Assembly: GCA_028713395.1 (NCBI GenBank) | Contig: JAQTOJ010000107.1 | Location: 1-6,745, forward strand | Length of the DNA: 6,745 nucleotides | Direction: 5' to 3' | Origin: Dehalococcoidales bacterium | GTDB taxonomy: Bacteria; Chloroflexota; Dehalococcoidia; Dehalococcoidales; Fen-1064 | In this document: positions 1-6,016 of the stretch, piece after piece | How the letters are laid out: every line of letters starts with the position of its first letter | Numbering within the stretch: position 1 is the stretch's first letter | The notes under the pieces: model-generated | What the model saw: the letters and a program-made list of their open reading frames with translations, nothing else | Databases searched by the model: none | What the model was told of the DNA's origin: nothing | Made by a program: the position numbers and the translations under genes

Positions 1-721
1 CCCCACTATTCCCGGGGTTTATCGAAGCATCTGTTTCCACCAGATCGTACAATGTCTGGGTGGCGGAGAGTGTGATGGAAGTGCCGAGGTTGCTCACCAT
101 GCCCCCGGTGACCCTGATACCTTCGTCCAAAGCGTTCCCAATGGCAATTACCTGCATCCCCAATTGCAAGGCTCCCGAATCTCCTAGCTTCAAGGCCGGT
201 AAACCGGTGGCATCTATTCTTATGATTGCCAAGTCGTTCACCGGGTCGCTATTCACAGATTTCGCCGGAAAAATCCGGCCGTCATCCAGAGTGATCATCA
301 CGTTCGTTGCGCCGGAAATCACGTGGTCGTTGGTGACAATGATCCCATTGGCATCTATCAACCAGCCGGAACCGGCGGCCGCCTGTGTACTCAGTCCGCC
401 AAAAGTGGGCACATCAACTTGATCGTGGATCGCTACTACTGAAGGTTTTACTTTCGCCACTAAAGTAACAACATCAATAGGCGTTGTTTCCTGGGCCGGT
501 AATGTGGTTGCCACCATCGGCGAAACGCTCATGTTAGAGGTTGGGGTTGATGTTGCTGGTTGACTCACTACAGCCGGTTGAGTCACCGTTACCGTCGGCA
601 AAGCGGAAGATGATGCTGTGGTTTTCCCGGGCGTTGGCGCGCAGGCTGCCAGAGATAAAAGTAACATGACCGCCAAAACACACTTCCCTACCTCTTCTAG
701 GATCCGCTTGCTCCCTGCCAT
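1..721 (-). CDS. HtrA/DegP-like trypsin-type serine protease, lipoprotein (partial, 3' end outside window)
   Basis: Translating the minus strand from the ATG at 721 gives 240 uninterrupted residues to the window edge. An AGAGGG-type ribosome site lies just upstream. A charged N-terminus and hydrophobic stretch lead to a lipobox LAAC with Cys27, so the mature protein is probably lipid-anchored outside the cytoplasmic membrane. Residues about 30-80 form a Thr/Pro/Ser/Val-rich linker, and the protease domain starts near residue 82. The catalytic triad is readable: His133 in TNDHV, Asp163 in NDLAII, and Ser239 in NPGNSG at the very edge. The oxyanion-loop context (VETDASINPGNSG) is typical of the HtrA family, which degrades or senses misfolded envelope proteins. 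Whether a C-terminal PDZ domain follows cannot be seen. It lies 55 bases downstream of the gene at 777-1337 in the same direction; I saw no clear terminator between them. Confidence 0.9.
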   Translation of the reverse strand, partial: MAGSKRILEEVGKCVLAVMLLLSLAACAPTPGKTTASSSALPTVTVTQPAVVSQPATSTPTSNMSVSPMVATTLPAQETTPIDVVTLVAKVKPSVVAIHDQVDVPTFGGLSTQAAAGSGWLIDANGIIVTNDHVISGATNVMITLDDGRIFPAKSVNSDPVNDLAIIRIDATGLPALKLGDSGALQLGMQVIAIGNALDEGIRVTGGMVSNLGTSITLSATQTLYDLVETDASINPGNSG

Positions 722-776
722 CTTCTTACCCTCTTACGGTTATTTGGATTGTAGGCATTAATAAACACCAAGTACC

Positions 777-1337
777 TTAAAATTTTTTAGGAAACTGGCT
801 GATAATCCCATCTGCCAGCATATCCGCCATTTTTAGTATTTGAACGTGCACCTTATCATAAGCGGCAATGTCTTCCACCCATTTCCCATGCAATCGGTTC
901 ACTGCCTCTGCGAGGGTTAAATCCAGGTGGTCATTCATATGCGCTTTCATGTGACCCACATCCCAGTATTCGGGGTTAGCGTTTGATAGAAAAATCGCAA
1001 TTTCATCGGCGTTTTTGTACCAGCCTTTGCTGGCGGACTGCAATTTTTCATTATCGCCGACTTTCGCCGCCAGAAGCACCTCATACGCTCCTGAAATGTG
1101 TTCCTTGAGAAGAGCGATCAACCGTTCCCCGCCGGCATTCCCGTAGAACGGCTTTACCGTGTTACCGATATCCACCTGGTTCTGCATCAACCTATCCACG
1201 GCAAACCCCAGGTCAGGCAAACCCGCCGCCGCGCTTACAATGACTTGCCGCGTCCAGATAATGTGATCTTCCCAGAGTCGGCGCATCGCCAGCTTAAAAC
1301 CTACTTGATTTTCGTTGATATTCGTGGTTGTGATCAT
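777..1337 (-). CDS. Conserved helical protein of unknown function (186 aa)
   Basis: The start is supported by AGGAG about 9 bases upstream of the ATG. The protein has no signal peptide or membrane segment and looks all-helical. It recalls a family of small bacterial proteins, common in Bacillota, whose members share an N-terminal LWExHxxWTR segment, a WYxNADEIAxFL segment and a C-terminal MADxxxxGIxxQFP; here these are at residues 21-30, 106-117 and 170-183. I recall no proven function for it. Candidate metal ligands are evenly spread: E23, D24, H25, H80, E112, H129, H133, H137, E144, D156, D161, D172, D176. That suggests a four-helix bundle, possibly metal-binding like hemerythrin-type folds, but this is inference only. 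It lies 33 bases downstream of the cupredoxin gene in the same direction, so the two may be co-transcribed. Confidence 0.8.
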   Translation of the reverse strand: MITTTNINENQVGFKLAMRRLWEDHIIWTRQVIVSAAAGLPDLGFAVDRLMQNQVDIGNTVKPFYGNAGGERLIALLKEHISGAYEVLLAAKVGDNEKLQSASKGWYKNADEIAIFLSNANPEYWDVGHMKAHMNDHLDLTLAEAVNRLHGKWVEDIAAYDKVHVQILKMADMLADGIISQFPKKF

Positions 1338-1370
1338 GCTGTTTTTCTCCTGTTATTTATAGTGGCATTA

Positions 1371-1739
1371 TTATTGCACTTTGACACTGCCCTTCATCGA
1401 AGGGTGAATCGAACAATGGTAACTAAAGGTTCCAGCAGTTGAAAAAGTATAACTATACGTTTTTCCAATCGCTATGCTACCACTATCGAACACCCCACTA
1501 TCACTTGTAACGGTGTGCGTGGTGCTGTCGTTGTTGGTCCAGGTGACTGTAGTGCCGACGTTCACCGTCAATATCCCCGGCACGAAGGAAAAATTAGAAA
1601 TACTCACGGTATTTCCTGCACCCGTTGAGGCAGTTTTATTTGTGTTTGTGCCGGAAGAACAACCATTAACCGCAACTATTAATACGATCATCAATAAAGC
1701 TGTTAGTAATCGGGACAAAATCTCTTTTGTCAATTTCAT
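1371..1739 (-). CDS. Plastocyanin-like cupredoxin lipoprotein
   Basis: I chose the ATG at 1739 (122 aa) because AAGGAG lies at ideal distance before it; the frame stays open upstream to 1775, but the extra residues are charged and precede the signal peptide. Residues 1-26 are a signal peptide ending in VNG-Cys27, a slightly atypical lipobox, so a lipid anchor on the outer face of the membrane is likely. After a Ser/Thr/Asn-rich linker (28-43), residues 44-122 form one cupredoxin domain. The type 1 copper ligands are all present: His75 in THTVTS, then Cys109, His112 and Met115 in YHCSIHPSMKG. Such proteins are small one-electron carriers; the partner here is unknown. It is the first gene of a possible three-gene unit with the 186-aa protein and the HtrA-like protease, and is divergent from the broken MerR locus. 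Confidence 0.92.
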   Translation of the reverse strand: MKLTKEILSRLLTALLMIVLIVAVNGCSSGTNTNKTASTGAGNTVSISNFSFVPGILTVNVGTTVTWTNNDSTTHTVTSDSGVFDSGSIAIGKTYSYTFSTAGTFSYHCSIHPSMKGSVKVQ

Positions 1740-1913
1740 GTGTAGCTCCTTGGTTCTTTCTGTTCTTCTAGTCATTATTATGTAAAGTATAGTGTTAATC
1801 GTGTTTAACTATTGTGGATGTTACAACAATAATCATTACAACGTCCTAAAATCAGCCCGGAAAGTGTGCCAAAATTATATATTTTTACAACGTCATTCCT
1901 GGGTTCCCTCCCC
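1740..1913. other. Divergent intergenic region upstream of the cupredoxin gene
   Basis: This AT-rich stretch must hold the minus-strand promoter of the cupredoxin gene, but I cannot assign it securely. A TATACT-like hexamer is visible on the minus strand near 1788-1793, without a good -35 partner at normal spacing. A short dyad GTTAA-6 bases-TTAAC sits at 1794-1809. The hexamer TTACAA occurs at 1821, 1837 and 1885 on the plus strand, and the last two copies extend to TTACAACGTC. No coding potential was seen. Confidence 0.4.
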
Positions 1914-1944
1914 TTGACTCTACCGTTACGGAAGAGCTTATACT
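1914..1944 (+). promoter_or_regulatory. MerR-type promoter with 19-bp spacer and dyad operator
   Basis: The -35 box TTGACT is at 1914-1919 and the -10 box TATACT at 1939-1944, separated by 19 bp instead of the usual 17. Position 1918-1936 reads CTCTACCGTTACGGAAGAG, which matches its own reverse complement except at one symmetric pair and the central base. An over-long spacer carrying a dyad is the hallmark of promoters activated by MerR-family proteins, which untwist the DNA to align the two boxes. The site lies about 33 bases before the start codon of a MerR-type reading frame, so it would be an autoregulatory promoter. Confidence 0.85.
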
Positions 1945-1976
1945 AAAATCAAATAACTAGTCAGGAGAACTTAAAA

Positions 1977-2140
1977 ATGAAAGATTTGATTACCATCAGA
2001 AATATATCAAATAAATATGATATTTCCACGCGTACACTTCTTACTATGAGGATATGGACTACTTCACAGCACTCGAAGTGGTGATCACGCTTACTGACAA
2101 TGTGATGCCGCCACCGTTCACCGTCTTGAATAAATGCTGA
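1977..2140 (+). pseudogene. MerR-family transcriptional regulator, frameshifted and truncated
   Basis: A good ribosome site (AGGAG, 1962-1966) precedes the ATG at 1977. The first residues, MKDLITIRNISNKYDISTRT, are a standard MerR winged-helix start: a helix-turn-helix in which the family continues with LRYYEDMGL. Here the frame runs LLTMRIW and stops at 2082-2084 after 35 residues. Restoring one base (a G) at 2040/2041 gives LRYYEDMDYF, exactly the family motif, so a single-base deletion broke the gene. Even when repaired, the frame ends at 2138-2140 after about 55 residues, whereas MerR proteins are usually 110-280 residues. The residues after YYEDMDYF (ALEVVITLTDNVMPPPF and on) do not look like the next part of a MerR domain, so most of the wing and the coiled coil are missing. 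The promoter-operator before it is intact. Confidence 0.75.
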
Positions 2141-2173
2141 TATTGCGTAAATTAAATATCAGCATTTATTCAA
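2126..2173. repeat. 19-bp perfect inverted repeat with 10-base loop
   Basis: The arm TTGAATAAATGCTGATATT at 2126-2144 is matched exactly by its reverse complement at 2155-2173, with the loop GCGTAAATTA between. The stem is AT-rich and has no U-run after it, so it is not a classical intrinsic terminator on the plus strand, although a transcript hairpin here could still stop or stabilise RNA. It spans the last codons of the broken MerR frame and sits exactly between the two regulator-like fragments. It could be a small palindromic insertion, a relic of the event that broke the gene, or a weak bidirectional terminator. Confidence 0.8.
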
Positions 2174-2179
2174 ACGTAC

Positions 2180-2470
2180 TTGGATTATAATGGCAATCCA
2201 TCAAATGTCAACCGTTTGGTGAATATGGCTGAAAAACTAGAACGGAAACCGGATATCCTGAGGAAGAAATACCCCCTGCAGGATGTTACATGGGAACTGC
2301 TGTCTGATGAAAAGGAGAGCAACCGTTTCAACGCAATGTGGAAGCGTCTCACTCTAAAAATCGCCGATAAAATAAACTCCCTGATTCCATGTATCACGAT
2401 GATACACCTTCAAAAACGTCTGGTTGTTTATGCTCGAGTGCCTACTATCTCTGTTTACCAGGAGAAATAG
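2180..2470 (+). pseudogene. Uncharacterised reading frame, possibly a fused remnant of a MerR-type regulator
   Basis: A TTG at 2180 opens 96 residues; the frame is also open back to 2156, and no ribosome site is evident. The first part, LDYNGNPSNVNRLVNMAEKL, resembles the linker that follows the coiled coil in longer MerR/effector-domain regulators (from memory of the family, not from a search). The rest, with KKYPLQDVTWELLSDEKE and an Arg/Lys/Trp-rich helical stretch, I do not recognise. The final 25 or so residues overlap the 3' end of the opposing small-subunit gene and look non-functional. Its position just behind a broken MerR start suggests one decayed locus, but an independent small gene cannot be excluded. 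If it is transcribed through, it runs antisense into the hydrogenase-like operon. Confidence 0.4.
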
Positions 2471-2975
2471 CGGACATTAGCCCCAACAGAGCATTAAGTA
2501 TTTGCTTGGGTGTTGGGGGATTCCCCGGTATCTTCAGATCCACCGGAATCACTGTCTCCGCCCCGTTATTAACGGCGTAAGTGTTTTCGAAAATACCGCC
2601 GTCACAGGCATCGTCACCGACGGCAATGACGAATTTGGGAGTAGGCATGGCATCGTAAGTCTTCTTCACGGCAATTTCCATGTTGTGCGTCACCGCCCCG
2701 GTGATCGCCAGTACATCCGCGTGCCGAGGTGAAGCGACAAATGAAATACCGAAACGTTCGATATCGTAATATGGTGTCGTTAGATTGACCATTTCGATTT
2801 CCGTAGCATTATCGCTCCCCGAATCCACTTCGCGGATCGCAAGACTGCGCCCGAAAATCGTGTCTATTTTCTCCTTCAACGCCCACCCCAGCTTATCGAA
2901 TTCCTCGTCATGAAACACGAATGGTTCGGTGACTTTGCGGTTCAACAGGGATAATAACATTCCTTTATTTTTCAT
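2445..2975 (-). CDS. HyfI/NuoB-like small subunit lacking all [4Fe-4S] cluster cysteines (Ehr-type complex)
   Basis: This 176-aa protein follows the HycG/HyfI/NuoB family along its whole length: TPYYDIERFGISFVASPRHADVL, then ITGAVT..M, YDAMPTPKFVIAVGD, GGIF, and IPG.PPTP near the C-terminus. In the family, four cysteines in GSCNxCxIE, GDC and PGCPP bind the cluster next to the active site (N2 in complex I). Here these positions are Asp55, Thr58, Asp122 and Asn152. The only cysteine in the protein is Cys124, two residues past the third ligand position. I read each codon (GAT, ACG, GAT, AAT); they differ from Cys codons by two or three bases, so sequencing error is not the cause. The fold should persist and dock on the large subunit, but no [4Fe-4S] cluster can bind in the normal way. 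The start lies one base after the large-subunit stop, implying translational coupling. It is the last gene of the operon; I saw no clear terminator after it. Confidence 0.9.
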   Translation of the reverse strand: MKNKGMLLSLLNRKVTEPFVFHDEEFDKLGWALKEKIDTIFGRSLAIREVDSGSDNATEIEMVNLTTPYYDIERFGISFVASPRHADVLAITGAVTHNMEIAVKKTYDAMPTPKFVIAVGDDACDGGIFENTYAVNNGAETVIPVDLKIPGNPPTPKQILNALLGLMSAISPGKQR

Positions 2976-2976
2976 G

Positions 2977-4542
2977 TTAAAGATCCGTTCCGGCGTAAGA
3001 CAAATTCAGACTCTTGTTGACCAGCGGGAAATCCGGCACGATGTTGCCGTTCACCGCGTGCTCAATTGCCTGCCAGTTACAAAAAGACGCCGTCCTCACT
3101 TTATAGCGGTCGATTTTGCCGTTAACGATATTCACCCATTGCAGATTTTGCCCCCTGGCGGCTTCTGTCAACGTCAAGGCACAACCGTCTTGTACTTCTA
3201 CCGGCGTGTAAAAATTGCGCATCGGCATGGAATTGACCGAAGCGCGGATGATATTGACCGCGTCCGTGATTTCATGCGCTTTGACATTGAAGCGCGCCAA
3301 CACATCGCCCTTTTCCGCAATCTGCTTGAAAAACCCCAGTTCGGCGTAAATGCCGTATGGATGGTCAATGCGTGTATCGATCGGCACGCCGGTGGCGCGC
3401 GCCGCCGGCCCCGTGATGTTCAACAGGGTGATGATTGATTGGGGCACGACGCCAGTGGTCTCAAAACGATCCACCACTGACGAAGTCGTGCGCACGGTTT
3501 CCACCGCTTGCTGTAAACGTGGCAGGAAAACATCCAGATAGTCTTCCAGCTCGATTAACGATTCCGGTAATAAATCAGTTTTCAATCCACCCGGACAAAT
3601 GGTATTTTTCATGAAACGCGAACCGGTCAGCAGGTCGTTTTGCCGGAATATTTCTTCCCGCAGTATGAAGAAGGGACTCGCTCCCCGCGCGAATGCCACA
3701 TCGACCGCCATGCCGGCCATGTCCCCCAAATGCGAATAGATACGTTCCATTTCCAGTAAAATAGTGCGTAGATGCCATGCCCGGGGAGGAATCTTTGTCC
3801 CGCAGATTTTTTCCACCGCTGTGCAATAGCCCACGGCGTTGGCGACCGTTTCATCACCGCTGATAGTTTCCGCAATATTCGTTGCTTCTTCCGGTTTCTT
3901 GCCTTCCGCCAGTTTTTCTATACCGCGATGTTTGTAAAACATGCGCACTTCAAGATTGCAGATCGTTTCTCCGATAACGCTGAAACGGAAATGACCCGGT
4001 TCAATGATGCCGGCATGAACCGGTCCCACCGGGATTTGATAAACACCTTCGCCCGTCACTTTCTTAAAAGCATAGGCGGGTATTCCGGCAATATCTTTAT
4101 TCACCACTATCGGTTGGTTAATGAAAGACTTGCGCAGCGGATGAAAATCCTGGGGATAAATCTCATGCAGGAACAAGCGCCGCCGGTCGAAGGCATCCGG
4201 GAAGGAAATGCCGAAACCGTCGCTCACTTCACGCTCAAACCATGTCGCCGAGGGAAACATAGTAGCAATGGAACCGGCGGTTGTTCCGGCCAGTGGACGT
4301 ACCAGCACCACAACATTCTGGCTGTGTCTTTTTTCCAGCACGTATAGTAATGAAAAACCGCTGTGTCCCTTGAAATTCTCCACGCAAAATAACCCAATCA
4401 GGACAATATCTTTAGCCTGCGCCGTGGCCATCACCACGTTAAATTCAGCTTCGGGCACAGTCATATATGTTTCCAGCGGTCCGCTCGGTTCTTTTACCCC
4501 GGATGGTTGGAAAAGTGATTCTATTTCAAAAACGTTTGGCAT
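2977..4542 (-). CDS. HyfG/HycE-like large subunit (NuoC-NuoD fusion) lacking [NiFe] ligands (Ehr-type complex)
   Basis: This 521-aa protein has a 30-kDa-subunit (NuoC-like) domain at about 1-140, closing with FEREVSDGFGISF and the RRRLFLHEIYP...PLRKSF signature, and a 49-kDa-subunit/hydrogenase large-subunit domain from about 165. That domain includes GPVHAGIIEPGHFRF (173-187), YKHRGIEKL (203-211) and HLGDMAGMAVDVAF (271-284). The N-terminal ligand motif, normally R-x-CGxCxxxH, reads ETISGDETVAN here: the two Cys become Ser228 and Glu231 and the His becomes Asn235. The C-terminal DPCxxC motif reads NLSYAG (513-518), so its Cys become Ser515 and Gly518. The protein ends three residues later, without the tail that a maturation protease removes from true hydrogenases. 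No [NiFe] centre can be held. The start follows GAGG, which overlaps the stop of the preceding gene. Regular sequence and an intact frame argue for a functional non-hydrogenase member of the energy-converting-hydrogenase-related (Ehr) class. Confidence 0.92.
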   Translation of the reverse strand: MPNVFEIESLFQPSGVKEPSGPLETYMTVPEAEFNVVMATAQAKDIVLIGLFCVENFKGHSGFSLLYVLEKRHSQNVVVLVRPLAGTTAGSIATMFPSATWFEREVSDGFGISFPDAFDRRRLFLHEIYPQDFHPLRKSFINQPIVVNKDIAGIPAYAFKKVTGEGVYQIPVGPVHAGIIEPGHFRFSVIGETICNLEVRMFYKHRGIEKLAEGKKPEEATNIAETISGDETVANAVGYCTAVEKICGTKIPPRAWHLRTILLEMERIYSHLGDMAGMAVDVAFARGASPFFILREEIFRQNDLLTGSRFMKNTICPGGLKTDLLPESLIELEDYLDVFLPRLQQAVETVRTTSSVVDRFETTGVVPQSIITLLNITGPAARATGVPIDTRIDHPYGIYAELGFFKQIAEKGDVLARFNVKAHEITDAVNIIRASVNSMPMRNFYTPVEVQDGCALTLTEAARGQNLQWVNIVNGKIDRYKVRTASFCNWQAIEHAVNGNIVPDFPLVNKSLNLSYAGTDL

Positions 4543-4548
4543 GTTACC

Positions 4549-6009
4549 TCAGACCCCCAATCCAGCCACGATATTGTGCAGCATCTGCTGTAAACCATTC
4601 GGCAGGTAAAGGCCTAACACTACAACAGCCGCAAATAAGGAAATTATCGGTAAGCTCATACTCAGGGGCACCCGGAATGGTTCGATTTCGTGGTCAGCAT
4701 TCTGGGCGAACACCCGTATCAGAATAACGGCGAACGCCGCCGCCACAATCACAAAAAACAACAGAATGATAAAAACCAGCGGCAGAGAGTAACCCGCCAG
4801 TTGCGTTAAAATATTCAGCTTGGAAAGGAATATCGGGAACAGCGGCACGCCGGTCATGGCGATGCTGCCGACTATCAGCCCCCAAGATGCCAGGGGCTGG
4901 TATTTGAGCGCGCTTTTCATGTTCTCGAACTGGTTGCTCTCGTATTGCTGGTGTAAAATACCCGCCGAGAAGAACAACTGGGTTTTCAGTAAAGAGTGCG
5001 CCAGTGTGTGAAACAGCACCCAATAAATAGCGACCGGGGTGCCGATACCGATACCCACCAGTATGAAACCCATATGTTCGATGCTGGAAAAGGCGATGAG
5101 CTTTTTCACGTTGCCTCGCGGCAACATACTCAGCGCCGCAATTATAATGGTAATCAGCCCGAAGACGATCAATGTGTTCGAGATCACGGTTAATGAAGTC
5201 GTCTGCCGGGCGACCGCATACAACCTTAAAATACCAAAAATGCCGATGTTCAGTAATACCGCCGAAAGCAGCACGCTAATAACCGAAGGCGCCTTGGCAT
5301 GAGCCTGCGGCAACCAGGTGTGAAAAGGTACGATACCGGATTTCGCGGCGAACCCGATGAAGATAAAGACAAAAGCAAAAGTGAATAATGCCGGCGATAG
5401 ATTGCCCGCCTCATGCATCAACACGTCCCAATTCAACGTGCCCGCGCCGGTGGCTTGCCTGGTCATGGCAAATAATATGATCAACCCGATGATGGAAAAC
5501 AGCATGGCGGTAGAGGCTGTGAACACGTATTTGAGAGCGGCAATGATATTTTCCTTGGCATTCAGCGTCACGATGAGTACAGCGGATAGTATCGTCGTCA
5601 ATTCCAGCAGAATCCAGAATAAAGCTAAATTATTGCAGTAAAAAGCGAACACTACTACGGTGAACAGCAGATTCAAAGCTGCGTAAAACAATCTCAATTC
5701 TCTTGTAGAGATTTCACCGGACTTCAAAAGGCTACGCACATAACCATTGGCATAGATAGATGCAAGTAAGAACACCACGCAACTGATCAGCGTCTCGTAT
5801 AACGCCAAATTATCGATCATCAAATAGCGGGAAAAGTAAAAAGTCGGAGCCGGCACGCGTACCAGCGCCAAAATAGTGATCCCCAGGTAAACCGCCGCTT
5901 GGGCAATGATTAGAATGTTCAGGTAATCCGCCCGTTTTTCTCTTTGCGGCAAAGGCCTTAACATCAAGCCCAGGATGGCGATGCCAGTGATCAAATAAGC
6001 CCACAACAT
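4549..6009 (-). CDS. HyfF-like proton-antiporter membrane subunit (NuoL/M/N family)
   Basis: This 486-aa protein is almost entirely membrane helices (about 14 expected for the family) with a Proton_antipo_M-type core at about 125-420. Family landmarks are GFAAKSGIVPFHTWLPQAHAKAPS (219-242), LIAFSSIEHMGF (304-315, the HyfF/HycC form of this loop), and HTLAHSLLKTQLFFSAG (334-350). Residues of the proton path are kept: Glu136 in the fifth-helix position, Lys223, His230, His334/His338, Lys342, and Lys397 in the twelfth-helix position. The eighth-helix Lys of NuoL/M is Asn254, which I believe is common in HyfF relatives. In homologues this subunit translocates protons or sodium ions when the peripheral arm is active. 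The start has AGGG/AGGA upstream. The gene lies 7 bases after the hyfE-like stop and 6 before the large-subunit start. Confidence 0.92.
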   Translation of the reverse strand: MLWAYLITGIAILGLMLRPLPQREKRADYLNILIIAQAAVYLGITILALVRVPAPTFYFSRYLMIDNLALYETLISCVVFLLASIYANGYVRSLLKSGEISTRELRLFYAALNLLFTVVVFAFYCNNLALFWILLELTTILSAVLIVTLNAKENIIAALKYVFTASTAMLFSIIGLIILFAMTRQATGAGTLNWDVLMHEAGNLSPALFTFAFVFIFIGFAAKSGIVPFHTWLPQAHAKAPSVISVLLSAVLLNIGIFGILRLYAVARQTTSLTVISNTLIVFGLITIIIAALSMLPRGNVKKLIAFSSIEHMGFILVGIGIGTPVAIYWVLFHTLAHSLLKTQLFFSAGILHQQYESNQFENMKSALKYQPLASWGLIVGSIAMTGVPLFPIFLSKLNILTQLAGYSLPLVFIILLFFVIVAAAFAVILIRVFAQNADHEIEPFRVPLSMSLPIISLFAAVVVLGLYLPNGLQQMLHNIVAGLGV

Positions 6010-6016
6010 CAGCGCC

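Noticed and set aside
60..422. Plus-strand open frame of 120 codons
   Set aside because: It lies wholly opposite the HtrA-like protease, whose minus-strand frame has a signal peptide, the catalytic triad and family motifs.
1098..1785. Plus-strand open frames over the helical protein and cupredoxin genes
   Set aside because: They are antisense to genes with clear ribosome sites and recognisable motifs, and show no domain-like sequence of their own.
2400..2460. Intrinsic terminator for the hydrogenase-like operon
   Set aside because: Only a weak 5-base CTGGT/ACCAG pairing was seen, with no stable GC-rich stem and T-run on the minus strand.
2445..2975. Loss of cluster cysteines explained by gene decay or sequencing error
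   Set aside because: The frame is intact, flanking residues are strongly family-like, and most replaced codons differ from Cys codons at two or three positions.
3575..3875. Extra minus-strand frames within the large-subunit gene
   Set aside because: They are alternate frames of a gene whose main frame matches the HycE/NuoD family throughout.
2977..4542. Annotation as an active [NiFe] hydrogenase (hydrogenase 4 / formate hydrogenlyase)
   Set aside because: All four metal-binding cysteines are absent, so hydrogen chemistry by the usual centre is not possible.
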